Below, piece by piece: positions 35,092 through 43,539 of a stretch of DNA of 45,276 nucleotides. Each line of letters starts with the position of its first letter. Positions within the stretch are counted from its first letter, which is position 1. The DNA lies in NCBI GenBank assembly GCA_021827485.1, contig JAKAVM010000106.1, positions 1 to 45,276 on the forward strand. Reading direction: 5' to 3'. Position numbers and translations under genes: made by a program. The DNA comes from Actinomycetes bacterium. Its GTDB lineage: Bacteria > Actinomycetota > Acidimicrobiia > Acidimicrobiales > JAKAVM01. The notes under the pieces were generated by a model. That model was not told the DNA's origin, made no database searches, and worked only from the letters and a program-made list of their open reading frames with translations.

Positions 35092-37038
35092 TTGATTTTG
35101 AATCGAGTCTTAGCCTATAGAAGGCGCTATCTTGGCTTAGCCGTCTTTGCTAGTCTGGTGGCCTTATCGGTTGGTTTTGTTGGTATCGTTGGTGTGCTTC
35201 AAGCACATGCCTCATCCGCTGTGGTACCGACAATTTCAAGCGTAGTTGGCAAACCACAAGTGGCAGGCTATGGGCCAGCTGGAATTGCCACTTCTGCTGA
35301 ATTGAACGATCCCAAGGGAGTTGCTCTTGATTCAGCTGGGAATCTATATGTGGCAGATACGGGCAACTGTGTAGTGTGGAAAATTTCTAAAGGGGTGGCT
35401 TCACTCTATGCAGGTAACCATATCTGCGGAGACAGTGGGGATGGTGGTCCGGCAACTTCTGCAGAATTAGATGCTCCAACCGGACTTGCGCTAAATGCAG
35501 AAGGTGACCTGTTCATATCCGATATGGCTGACTGCGCGGTCAGAGAAGTCACATTCTCCACACAGGATATCTCGACTATTGCAGGTACCGGGTCGTGCGG
35601 ACTTTCAACTTCGGGAGGGCCTGCCACGTCGGTTCGGTTAGATACCCCGACCGGGCTAGCAGTTAGTTCTACTGGTGATCTGTTTATTTCAGATGAAGCA
35701 GCTTGCGCTGTTTGGGAGGTGTCCAACTCCGTTATCAGCGATTTTGCCGGGGAACCCGGTGTGTGCGGATTGTCAGGTGTCGGAGGGCCTGCAAGTCAAT
35801 CACAGGTGGGTCGCATCTCAAGTGTTGCCCTAGATGCAAATGGAAATGCGTACTTAGGTGATTCGGTCAATTGTACAGTTTGGAAAGTCGGAGCATCTTC
35901 GCGGGACTTGAGTGTATTTGCTGGATCAGGCGATGGGCATTGTGGAAATAGTGGCGATGGATATCCTGCGCAATTTGCTGAACTTGGGCAGGTTACAGGA
36001 GTTGGAGTCGATGCGGCGGGTGATATCTATATCGTCATCAATGACTGGTGCCAAGTCAGGGAAGTTTTTGCATCAGGCTTTATTGATACCGTAGTCGGCT
36101 CATCTTCTAGTCCATCGTGTGGATATTCGGGTGACGGAGGTCCTGCCACTCAAGCAAGACTATTTTCGCCAACTAGTATCGCGATAGGTGCTAAAGGTAT
36201 TGACTACATTGCAGACTCTTTCAATGATGTAATTAGAATGGTCTCAGATCCGACACCAGTAATTTCTTCAGTATCACCTAGCAGTGGTCCTACAACTGGA
36301 GGTATACAAGTTTCAATAACGGGATCAAACTTGGGAGGAACTACATCTGTAGAATTTGGAGGAGTTTCTGCAACCGCCGTTGAGGTAGTCTCGCCTACTC
36401 TAGTTTTTGCAACATTACCAGCAGGTCCGGCTGGCAATGTAGACATATCTGCCGCTACCCTTGCCGGTAGCACGCCGCTTTCCCCGGCTGTTACATTCTC
36501 CTATCAAGTCATGCTATCTACGACCACATCAACAAGCACAAGTTCATCTACAACCACATCAACCAGCACAAGTTCATCTACGACCACATCAACAACGGTG
36601 AGTTCAAGTACGAGTAGCTTCGCAACAACTTCTACTACATCAGTAAACCCGGGTAAGGCGTCCTCAAAAGGCTACTGGTTGGTCGGATCCGACGGCGGCC
36701 TATTCTCCTTTGGCGACGCTCAGTTCTTTGGTTCAATGGGAGGCCAGCCACTCGCCGCGCCGATCACTGGAATGGCTACTACCCCCGATGGCAAAGGCTA
36801 CTGGTTGGTCGGATCCGACGGCGGCCTATTCTCCTTTGGCGACGCTCAGTTCTTTGGTTCAATGGGAGGCCAGCCACTCGCCGCGCCGATCACTGGAATG
36901 GCTACTACCCCCGATGGCAAAGGCTACTGGTTGGTCGGATCCGACGGCGGCCTATTCTCCTTTGGCGACGCTCAGTTCTTTGGTTCAATGGGAGGGAAGG
37001 CTCTTACCTCTTCGGTTGTAGGTGTCTGCGCCCTTTGA
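35092..37038 (+). CDS. Secreted NHL beta-propeller protein with IPT/TIG domain and GSDGG repeats
   Basis: 648 residues. A signal peptide ([23 protein letters not shown]) leads to an NHL-repeat propeller (about 45-380; [40 protein letters not shown]), an IPT/TIG Ig-like domain (about 383-470; [18 protein letters not shown]), a Thr/Ser-rich linker (about 478-520) and three exact 42-residue repeats ([15 protein letters not shown]...MATTPDG). The repeat is frequent in secreted Acidimicrobiia proteins, usually in longer arrays, and here the protein stops soon after the third copy. It follows the LamG gene by 70 bases on the same strand and may be co-transcribed. The propeller part is likely for binding; no enzyme motif is seen. 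Confidence 0.82.
   Translation: MILNRVLAYRRRYLGLAVFASLVALSVGFVGIVGVLQAHASSAVVPTISSVVGKPQVAGYGPAGIATSAELNDPKGVALDSAGNLYVADTGNCVVWKISKGVASLYAGNHICGDSGDGGPATSAELDAPTGLALNAEGDLFISDMADCAVREVTFSTQDISTIAGTGSCGLSTSGGPATSVRLDTPTGLAVSSTGDLFISDEAACAVWEVSNSVISDFAGEPGVCGLSGVGGPASQSQVGRISSVALDANGNAYLGDSVNCTVWKVGASSRDLSVFAGSGDGHCGNSGDGYPAQFAELGQVTGVGVDAAGDIYIVINDWCQVREVFASGFIDTVVGSSSSPSCGYSGDGGPATQARLFSPTSIAIGAKGIDYIADSFNDVIRMVSDPTPVISSVSPSSGPTTGGIQVSITGSNLGGTTSVEFGGVSATAVEVVSPTLVFATLPAGPAGNVDISAATLAGSTPLSPAVTFSYQVMLSTTTSTSTSSSTTTSTSTSSSTTTSTTVSSSTSSFATTSTTSVNPGKASSKGYWLVGSDGGLFSFGDAQFFGSMGGQPLAAPITGMATTPDGKGYWLVGSDGGLFSFGDAQFFGSMGGQPLAAPITGMATTPDGKGYWLVGSDGGLFSFGDAQFFGSMGGKALTSSVVGVCAL
36669..37000 (+). 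repeat. 126-bp tandem repeat (42 codons, almost 3 copies)
   Basis: GGCTACTGGTTGGTCGGATC recurs at 36670, 36796 and 36922, exactly 126 bases apart, with no differences seen between copies. The unit is clearly richer in GC than the rest of the gene. The third copy ends after GGGAGG, where the sequence changes to AAGGCTCTTACC. Confidence 0.95.
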
Positions 37039-37107
37039 ACTCCAAATAAGATTTTAGTCGGCACTTGGGACTATCTCCTCTAGTTATTATTCTGCAAGAT
37101 TTGTAAG

Positions 37108-37113
37108 TATAAT
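37108..37113 (+). promoter_or_regulatory. Perfect -10 box TATAAT upstream of the FAD oxidoreductase train
   Basis: TATAAT lies 54 bases before the chosen GTG 37167. No good -35 hexamer is seen. It would drive the 37-45 kb gene train, unless the genes are read through from the NHL gene. Confidence 0.4.
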
Positions 37114-37166
37114 TGCGAATACAAGGCACGAGTACAAAAATTGAACTTCAATCTCAAGGAGATTTC

Positions 37167-38822
37167 GTGGGCTTAGCTGTCGCACAAACTGATTGTGCAA
37201 ATTATGGTGCAGATGGATTGCGAAATCATGACTTGCATCATAAAGTCCTGCAGCAACACGCAAAACAAGGGGCTCCTATCAGTGAGGAGATGGCTTTAGC
37301 CTGTGTGTGGGACGACCAAATGCTATTGGATTTGGGTATTGAGACGAAGTTCATTCCATTTGTGACAATCGGAGGTGGCTTAGGCTCTTTCGCTATGGTA
37401 GATCTGTTGAGGATAGCGGGAGTTTCATCCTCCGATATAGAGGTAATTGGTCCTTTCGATAAATCATATGGGATGCTGAAGGTGCTTCTTGACAATTCTC
37501 AGATCCCCGAGTCCGAGCGAATTCGTTCAGGATCTTCAGATCGCATGGACAACCTATGGGGCTGGCCTGGCTACTCGCTCGAAGAGGCCTTCCAGGATCG
37601 CAGGCTAGCTCCTATCTGGCATTCAGTTACCGAACCAATACTATCGGAGTACCATACGCCTCGGGCATCTCAAGTTTATAGCGGGATTGACCGAGAAGCA
37701 CAGCGAATTGGATGGGCGTCAATGTTCACAAGGGGTAGAGTGCCTTTTATCAGGAAGAGGCGCGAAGGGGGGTATTACATTGTGATTGTGCCCCCTGAAA
37801 ATACTTCACTGAGTAAACTTGAGATACACCAGGCAAAATATGTGCATTTAGCCGTTGGGTTTTCGGGGATTCATAGCCTACCTGATGTTATTACTTACAA
37901 GTCCAAAAATCATAATAACACTTTAGAGTCAGATGGGGGCATCCCTAGGGTAGTAAATGTCTATGAACCGCATGAATCTATTTACCAGCATGTTGCCTCT
38001 AACCCAAGTTCTATCTTACTACGAGGTGCAGCGAGTTCTGCGATGCAAGTAATTCAACGGTTGGCTAACGACAGGAAAATAGCTGGAAGCAATGTGAAGC
38101 TCTACCACCTAATAAGAGAACATCCAGACACAGCGCATCAACCACTCAGATCGCGCATTCCGACCAAGAACGGGTTTGCGTTACAGGCATTTACCTTTGC
38201 TAAGGGATCTTTTGGCGGACAGATCCAACGTAAGTATCGAAAATTACAGGATGATGAGAAGAGGGTAGCCCTCCTTGGCTCCATTGCTAGTACTGCAATA
38301 CCTAGGCGAAGTCTTTGGGAACACCAACTTGAAGAAGCAAAGCGCAATGGGTGGTATGAAGTCCTGGTTGGGAGCGCTGGTGGATTAGAAATTGGTGCAA
38401 ATGGAAAAGTCATGTCAAATATTGTGAAGTCCGATGGGAGTATTAGTCGTATAGAAACTGACTTTGTTATTGATGCCACTGGTGTTGAGGCAAGTCTGGA
38501 AGATCATGAAATTCTTTCAGATCTCGTAAATTGCAGCGGGGCAAAGCTCAACTCAATCGGTCAACTAGACGTAAATGAGGCTTTTGAAGTGGAGGGAACC
38601 CGAAGTCCGGGCACTGATCCTAGCAAACCCGGTAGGCTTTTTGCAACTGGAATAGCAACGTTGGGTAATCCTCACTGCATTGCTATGTATTCTTTCTGGG
38701 GTTTGCAGTACTCGGCTTGGAAAACGGCTGAAGAACTTTCTAAAGATGGATTCTCAAAAAGGATAGGATTCTATCGTTCAACGACTAGTTGGATAAGAAG
38801 AATGCGAAATCGCGAGCCATGA
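37167..38822 (+). CDS. FAD-dependent oxidoreductase of unknown specificity
   Basis: About 551 residues from GTG 37167, chosen because AAGGAG stands six bases before it; the track's TTG 37113 has none and overlaps the TATAAT box. A dinucleotide-binding glycine motif VTIGGGLGSFAMVDLLRIAG is at about 70-90, after a short N-terminal extension; further on, AVGFSGIHSLPD and a late FVIDATGVEASL followed by GRLFATGIATLGNP have the order of NAD(P)/FAD oxidoreductases (ATG motif near the C-terminus). No nitroreductase, thioredoxin-reductase CxxC or flavin-monooxygenase motif is obvious. The C-terminal SWIRRMRNREP and the stop are part of a 50-bp tandem duplication. Neighbours suggest lipid-like substrates. 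Confidence 0.7.
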   Translation: MGLAVAQTDCANYGADGLRNHDLHHKVLQQHAKQGAPISEEMALACVWDDQMLLDLGIETKFIPFVTIGGGLGSFAMVDLLRIAGVSSSDIEVIGPFDKSYGMLKVLLDNSQIPESERIRSGSSDRMDNLWGWPGYSLEEAFQDRRLAPIWHSVTEPILSEYHTPRASQVYSGIDREAQRIGWASMFTRGRVPFIRKRREGGYYIVIVPPENTSLSKLEIHQAKYVHLAVGFSGIHSLPDVITYKSKNHNNTLESDGGIPRVVNVYEPHESIYQHVASNPSSILLRGAASSAMQVIQRLANDRKIAGSNVKLYHLIREHPDTAHQPLRSRIPTKNGFALQAFTFAKGSFGGQIQRKYRKLQDDEKRVALLGSIASTAIPRRSLWEHQLEEAKRNGWYEVLVGSAGGLEIGANGKVMSNIVKSDGSISRIETDFVIDATGVEASLEDHEILSDLVNCSGAKLNSIGQLDVNEAFEVEGTRSPGTDPSKPGRLFATGIATLGNPHCIAMYSFWGLQYSAWKTAEELSKDGFSKRIGFYRSTTSWIRRMRNREP

Positions 38823-38879
38823 CCTTTACTTCGTGTAGTTGGATAAGAAGAATGCGAAATCGCGAGCCATGACCTTTAC
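38786..38879 (+). repeat. 50-bp tandem duplication spanning a stop/start junction
   Basis: TAGTTGGATAAGAAGAATGC... of 44 identical bases occurs at 38786-38829 and 38836-38879, period exactly 50. The unit contains the end of the oxidoreductase gene, its ATGA stop/start overlap and the first codons of the next gene. Confidence 0.97.
38819..38872 (+). CDS. 17-codon relay mini-ORF created by the duplication
   Basis: ATG at 38819 overlaps the oxidoreductase stop (ATGA) and opens MTFTSCSWIRRMRNREP, whose TGA overlaps the ATG of the membrane-protein gene (again ATGA). It is the copy of the old junction joined to the copy of the oxidoreductase tail. Because 50 leaves remainder 2 on division by three, the mini-ORF enters the second tail in the oxidoreductase's own frame. 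It may be translated as a coupling bridge; a functional peptide is not implied. Confidence 0.5.
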   Translation: MTFTSCSWIRRMRNREP

Positions 38880-39423
38880 CTTGTATGGCAGACTTCAGAC
38901 TAGGCTTTTTCTAGTTGGGACTATTGGGGTTATCTGGACGGCAATTGTCACACCAATACTGCCTAGCCCGCCGATGACGGGATACGGTGGTATAGGCATG
39001 GCGCAAATGATCATGACTAAAGATTCGTTTGTGATTCTTCCCTACAGTCGCCTTGGACTTGATTATCAGATCACCTTTGAGACTATTGGGTTGGTTGCTG
39101 TGCTGGGTCTATTTTGGGAGTTGATTTATCACTTTTTGCAGCAATTTCGTTGGGATAAAGACTGGCCACCTATGTTTACTCTTCTTGCCGCAATACCGGA
39201 AGGGCTACTATTGTGGCTGGTAATCAACCTGATTGGGGTTGAACACGGGAGCTTGGCCTTAGATTCTTCGGGCTTTGCAATGTTTGCTATTCACTTCGCC
39301 AGTACATGGGTTCTGATGTGGCTATTTATGGTTGGGCCACTTCATGCCATTAGCCTCCACTGGCGATTTGAGGGCGGCGAATTCTATGAGCGCAAGCATT
39401 CTGGTAGTACTAGCGCACTTTGA
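38869..39423 (+). CDS. Small integral membrane protein of unknown function
   Basis: About 184 residues from ATG 38869 (MTFTLYGRLQTRL); the track's start at 38839 is inside the duplicated sequence. Four hydrophobic segments are seen at about 11-30 (FLVGTIGVIWTAIVTPIL), 65-85, 102-120 and 132-155 (FASTWVLMWLFMVGP), with a conserved-looking loop PSPPMTGYGGIGMAQM between the first two. I do not recognise the family. Its C-terminus (RFEGGEFYERKHSGSTSAL) coincides with the first copy of a tandem repeat, and the stop is formed in the junction to the second copy, so the natural C-terminus may have been different. It is coupled to the FAD oxidoreductase and may anchor it or pass electrons to it. Confidence 0.7.
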   Translation: MTFTLYGRLQTRLFLVGTIGVIWTAIVTPILPSPPMTGYGGIGMAQMIMTKDSFVILPYSRLGLDYQITFETIGLVAVLGLFWELIYHFLQQFRWDKDWPPMFTLLAAIPEGLLLWLVINLIGVEHGSLALDSSGFAMFAIHFASTWVLMWLFMVGPLHAISLHWRFEGGEFYERKHSGSTSAL

Positions 39424-39479
39424 GGGCGGCGAATTCTATGAGCGCAAGGCAGCTGGCAATGCACTTTGAGGGCGGCGAA
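39367..39479 (+). repeat. 46-52-bp tandem repeat at the 3' end of the membrane-protein gene
   Basis: TTTGAGGGCGGCGAATTCTA... (30 bases) is found at 39367 and 39419 and its first 15 bases at 39465. Spacing is 52 then 46. The second copy supplies the TGA stop. After the third copy the original frame would read on as EGGEQGLLTLVIANFLP and stop at 39521, which looks like an earlier C-terminus. Confidence 0.93.
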
Positions 39480-39618
39480 CAGGGACTTTTGACCCTTGTT
39501 ATAGCGAACTTTCTTCCCTAACATCCGAAATAGAGCTTGGTACAGAGAGACACTTTTTGTACCGTAGTAGCTTCTAAGACTGAATATTTCTCTATCTCGG
39601 AAAGGCGACGTTTTCTAC

Positions 39619-41277
39619 TTGGAACAGAAAAGCAAAACGCTTGAATTCCCCAAGTACCAGGTTGGAGGAAAAACCCCGGGAAGTTATGACGCAATAGTCA
39701 TTGGGGCTGGTCACAATGGGCTTTGCCTAGCTGCTTACCTACGCCGGGCCGGACTTTCAACGCTAGTCATAGAAAGGCGTCACGAAGAGGGGGGCGGGGT
39801 CAATACCGAGGAACCGGTTCGACCTGGATTCCGCCATAATATGCATGCCCAGTACATGGAATTTTTTGATGTGATGCCCATGATAGCTGATTTTGGTCTT
39901 GAAGATCTTGGGCTCAGGACGGTTATGCCAGATGCTCAAGCCGGGATTGTTTTTAGTGATAATCGTCCTCCGATTGTTTTACACACACCTGATTTGATCG
40001 AAAAGACTTGGGCAAGCATTGCGCGTTATTCCAAGAGTGACGCAGACCTTTATGTTGAGCTAAAGACGAGAGCAAAAGCGATGGAACCAGTAATAGCTGC
40101 TGGAGTTTATAGCCCTCCTTCCCCTGAAATGATCGAAGGTCAAGGTAGTGTTCTTGAAGCAGTATTCGGCGATCTTGGTATTTCGGCAAATTTCATGCAA
40201 AAAAGTCCTCGCGTTGTCATTGATGAGCTTTTTGAAACGCCGGAGCTTAGAGCGTTGCTGTATAGAGTTTCAGTGGAATGGGGAGCTCCTGTAGATGAAT
40301 CCGGATTGGGGGCCATGTTTCTTAGCTTTGTAATGTGGACGATTGGAAATTGGAAATTATGTCTTGGAGGGACACATTCATTAGCCAAGGCAATGACCCA
40401 GGCGTGTTACAGAGAAGGCGTTGACTTGGTTGAGAACGCTTGCGTCGAGAGTATTGTAGTTGAAAATGGAAGAGCGGTAGGTGTAGTCCTTACTGGCGGC
40501 CAGGTTGTTAGGGCCGAGCAAGTGATTGCCTCGAATGCTGACCTTCGCCAGACGTTACTTGGAATGGTGGGTCCGGAAAACCTAAGTGATCGATGGATAA
40601 GAAGAGCAAAAGCATTTCGCTACGGTCCTAGCCACGTACTTGGTACTCTTGCATTTTGTCTCCATGAGGCTCCTGCCTATAAGGCATCACGTTGGGACAG
40701 CGATATAGATAGATGCTTTTACACAGTGGTTGGTTTTGATGGTCCCGATGATGTACTCAGATATATTAGAGATGCATACTCTGGAACCCTGCCGAAGCCA
40801 GCTGCAGGTACTTGGGTAAATAGCTTATGGGATCCTTCACAAGCACCGGCGGGGGCGCACTCAGCTGGTGGATGGTACTTTTTCCCGACAGCCAGTTCGC
40901 TGAGTAGCCAAGAGTGGGCAGATGTGCGCTCTAATTTCAACGACAGATTTCTGATCGAGTGGCACAAGGTGGCCCCAAATATGACAAGCGACAATGTGAT
41001 CGCCCATAAGTTGTATACCCCTGATCAGATGGAGCATAAGAACCTAATGAGGGAAGGTGACTTCTCTAATGGTGAATTTTCATTGGATCAGTTAGGTTCG
41101 AATCGTCCATTCCCGGAAGCGTCTAACTATCGTACAGAAATAGAAGGACTGTATCTGTGTGGACCATCAGCAGCACCCGGAGGAGGAGTTCATTCGGCGT
41201 GTGGATACAATGCATTCAAGGCCATAGCGGAAGATCTCCGCTTGGAGTCCCCAATCAATAAATTACGAGGTTATTGA
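39619..41277 (+). CDS. Phytoene-desaturase-like FAD oxidoreductase (first copy)
   Basis: 552 residues. The N-terminal FAD motif YDAIVIGAGHNGLCLAAYLRRAG is followed by VIERRHEEGGGVNTEE, the ADP-ribose and arginine-containing region typical of the CrtI/PYROXD2 group. A late GLYLCGPSAAPGGGVHSACGYNA matches the C-terminal FAD-contact motif of these desaturases. Members oxidise or desaturate hydrophobic substrates such as carotenoids or other isoprenoids; the substrate here is unknown. The TTG start has only a distant AAAGG. The gene forms the first half of a desaturase-SCP2 pair, repeated directly downstream with another desaturase and another SCP2-like protein. Confidence 0.88.
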   Translation: MEQKSKTLEFPKYQVGGKTPGSYDAIVIGAGHNGLCLAAYLRRAGLSTLVIERRHEEGGGVNTEEPVRPGFRHNMHAQYMEFFDVMPMIADFGLEDLGLRTVMPDAQAGIVFSDNRPPIVLHTPDLIEKTWASIARYSKSDADLYVELKTRAKAMEPVIAAGVYSPPSPEMIEGQGSVLEAVFGDLGISANFMQKSPRVVIDELFETPELRALLYRVSVEWGAPVDESGLGAMFLSFVMWTIGNWKLCLGGTHSLAKAMTQACYREGVDLVENACVESIVVENGRAVGVVLTGGQVVRAEQVIASNADLRQTLLGMVGPENLSDRWIRRAKAFRYGPSHVLGTLAFCLHEAPAYKASRWDSDIDRCFYTVVGFDGPDDVLRYIRDAYSGTLPKPAAGTWVNSLWDPSQAPAGAHSAGGWYFFPTASSLSSQEWADVRSNFNDRFLIEWHKVAPNMTSDNVIAHKLYTPDQMEHKNLMREGDFSNGEFSLDQLGSNRPFPEASNYRTEIEGLYLCGPSAAPGGGVHSACGYNAFKAIAEDLRLESPINKLRGY

Positions 41278-41293
41278 GTGAGAGGTCGATATT

Positions 41294-41821
41294 TTGCCTG
41301 ATATTTATACTCCTTCTTGGTATGAAGAAGTGAAAGAAGCGATGAATGAAAGCGCCAGTAGGCTGACGGGTGTTCCAGATGGATCGTTTGTGGTCGCAAT
41401 CGAAATCGGCGGGGACGGGATGTCACCTTATGTAGATATAAGTGGTTTACGTCGATTCCTAATCAAGATTGATCAAGGAAAATGCCAGTGGTATAGGGAA
41501 ATTGCCAATAAAGAAGAGGAGACTGAGTTGTCTAACGGTGGGGTCAACTTCCGTTTTGCCGGTCCGGCAACCGCCTTTGATGAGATCGCAGCAGGGTTGC
41601 TCGATCCAATTGATGCAGCACTGAAGGGTCTAGTAAAGGTCCGTGGTGACATGCGATTCTTGATGCGCCACTCTGAGCACGTCAAAGCATTACTTGATGC
41701 TTATTCAAGAAATGTCGTTACCCTTTGGCCGCAAGGAATGCCACCTTATGGCGTTGCAATCCAGCCGCAAGGACAAGAGGCGAGTTCTAATATATCTACT
41801 AGCGAGATTACAAATGCGTAA
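41294..41821 (+). CDS. SCP2-like sterol/lipid carrier domain protein
   Basis: 175 residues. The middle part resembles the SCP2 fold: SFVVAIEIGGDGMSPYVDISG, then NGGVNFRFAGPATAFDEIAAGLLDPIDAALKGLVKVRGDMRFLMRH, in the usual order of strand, helix and hydrophobic-tunnel segments. SCP2 proteins bind lipids or acyl-CoA and present them to enzymes. The TTG start (AGAGGT upstream) is 17 bases after the first desaturase, and its stop overlaps the second desaturase start. The location between two desaturases suggests it carries their substrate. Confidence 0.65.
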   Translation: MPDIYTPSWYEEVKEAMNESASRLTGVPDGSFVVAIEIGGDGMSPYVDISGLRRFLIKIDQGKCQWYREIANKEEETELSNGGVNFRFAGPATAFDEIAAGLLDPIDAALKGLVKVRGDMRFLMRHSEHVKALLDAYSRNVVTLWPQGMPPYGVAIQPQGQEASSNISTSEITNA

Positions 41822-43412
41822 TACGTACGACGCCATCATAATTGGTGCTGGCCATAACGGTTTGACATTGGGTTCCTATCTGGCCAGGAGTGGATTAGAT
41901 GTCGTTGTGCTTGAGCGTCGTCATGAAGAAGGTGGCGGGCTGGCAACTGAGGAATTAACGCTTCCTGGTTTCTTGCATAATGTTCATGCGAATTACCACA
42001 CCTTTGTGGATATGGCCCCTCCAGTGAAAGACTTGGAGGTGCGATCGCATGGAGTAACTTACGTTCGGCCAGAGGTACAGATGGCTTCTGTCTATGATGA
42101 TGGAACTGCGTTGGTAATTCATACAGATCTTGACAAGACATGTGAGTCGATAGCACGGTTTTCTGAAGAGGATGCTCAAACCTTCAGAAGGCTGTATTTG
42201 GAAGCGCATGGATATGTTGATCTCTTGCTAGGAACTCTTATGTATCAACCGCCAATGTCGGTCAAGGAACTTACTAAAGCCCTAGCTTCTTTTGGGATAG
42301 AAGACAGGTCTGAGTTCTTGGGCGTAAAGCTTCGCAGGGAAAGCATCAATTGGTTTCTTGATAAACACTTTACGAACTCAAAAGTAAAAGCCCATCTCGC
42401 TTTTCACGCTGCTGTATGTGGTTATGTCAATGATTTGCCTGGATTGGCAATAGGTTTTCCGCTATTAGTAGGAAAGATTGATAATTGGCACCTTTGTGTT
42501 GGTGGGTCACACAGACTGGCACACGGTCTGTGGAGAGATCTAGCGCGCAATGGAGGCGTGATGATCTCAGATGCAGATGTTGTACGTATTGTTGTAGATA
42601 AAGGTAGGGCAGTTGGGGTTAGATTGAGCGATGGAACCGAGCTGTCGGCGCGTAAGTTAGTCGCATCGACAGTTGACATCGAGCAGACATTTTTGGAGAT
42701 GGTCGATGAAGATTCGATTCCTAGTGAACTTCGCAATAAGATTGGATCTGGTTTAGCTCACCAGAAGTGGTCTCTGTTTTCAGTACATTTAGCGCTTAGT
42801 GAACTTCCTCACTATGAAGCTTCAAGTTTTGATCCAGATGTAGATCGAGCTTGGGTTGTTAACCTCGGATACGGTTCAACCGGCGAACTAGACTCTGACT
42901 GGGAGGTAATAAGGAAGGGGTTACTACCGAAGTTTCCGCGGCCCAACGCAGCAGTCAATTCTCTTTACGATCCCACCGACGCACCTGAGGGGTGCTTTAC
43001 GGGTTTGCTCCGGCAGTTTGCACCATACTCGATCCATGGCGAGGGGCCTGCTGGCTGGGATGGGCTGAGTAATTGGTACGCAAAACAGTGCTTGAATACA
43101 TGGGAGCGTTTTGCCCCAAATATTAATGACAATTCAATCTTAGATTGGGCTCCTTACTCTCCGGCTGATATTCCACGCAAGATCAAGAACATGGTTGACG
43201 GTGATTGGATGATGGGTGAAGTATCTTTGAGCAACATGTTAGATCAAAGACCGTTGCCAGAGCTAGGGCAATATCGAACTCCGATTGAAGGACTTTATTT
43301 GGCAGGCTCAACTCAACATCCACACGGATTCATTACTTTTGGTCCAGCATATAACGCCCTTCAGGTAATCGCTGACGACCTGGAATTAGATAAATGGTGG
43401 AACGAGATTTAG
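41814..43412 (+). CDS. Phytoene-desaturase-like FAD oxidoreductase (second copy)
   Basis: 532 residues from ATG 41814 (MRNTYDAIIIGAGHNGLTLG), which gives the FAD motif its normal distance from the N-terminus; the track's start at 41694 is inside the SCP2-like gene in another frame. VVVLERRHEEGGGLATEE and a C-terminal GLYLAGSTQHPHGFITFGPAYNA mirror the first desaturase, so the two are likely paralogues, though the overall identity seems moderate. The start overlaps the SCP2-like stop by eight bases. The TAG stop is the first triplet of a 36-bp tandem repeat. Confidence 0.88.
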   Translation: MRNTYDAIIIGAGHNGLTLGSYLARSGLDVVVLERRHEEGGGLATEELTLPGFLHNVHANYHTFVDMAPPVKDLEVRSHGVTYVRPEVQMASVYDDGTALVIHTDLDKTCESIARFSEEDAQTFRRLYLEAHGYVDLLLGTLMYQPPMSVKELTKALASFGIEDRSEFLGVKLRRESINWFLDKHFTNSKVKAHLAFHAAVCGYVNDLPGLAIGFPLLVGKIDNWHLCVGGSHRLAHGLWRDLARNGGVMISDADVVRIVVDKGRAVGVRLSDGTELSARKLVASTVDIEQTFLEMVDEDSIPSELRNKIGSGLAHQKWSLFSVHLALSELPHYEASSFDPDVDRAWVVNLGYGSTGELDSDWEVIRKGLLPKFPRPNAAVNSLYDPTDAPEGCFTGLLRQFAPYSIHGEGPAGWDGLSNWYAKQCLNTWERFAPNINDNSILDWAPYSPADIPRKIKNMVDGDWMMGEVSLSNMLDQRPLPELGQYRTPIEGLYLAGSTQHPHGFITFGPAYNALQVIADDLELDKWWNEI

Positions 43413-43500
43413 GCGCCGAGCGGACTCAAGACCGATACCGCTCATTAGATGCTGAGCGGACTCAAGACCGATACCGCTCTTTAGGCGCCGAGCGGAAAAG
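43410..43500 (+). repeat. 36-bp tandem repeat starting at the second desaturase stop codon
   Basis: Units begin with TAG at 43410, 43446 and 43482 (third partial). The core is GAGCGGACTCAAGACCGATA followed by CCGCTC, so each full unit can fold as GAGCGG...CCGCTC with a 14-base loop. Thirty-six being a multiple of three, the repeats place three in-frame TAG codons in series. Confidence 0.92.
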
Positions 43501-43539
43501 AGACCGTCAATCCTTTTTTGTAGTTGCCAGGTTGAACTC

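Noticed and set aside
41694-41813. Long N-terminal extension of the second desaturase in the ORF track
   Set aside because: It lies in the SCP2-like gene in another frame and puts the FAD motif about 40 residues too far from the start.
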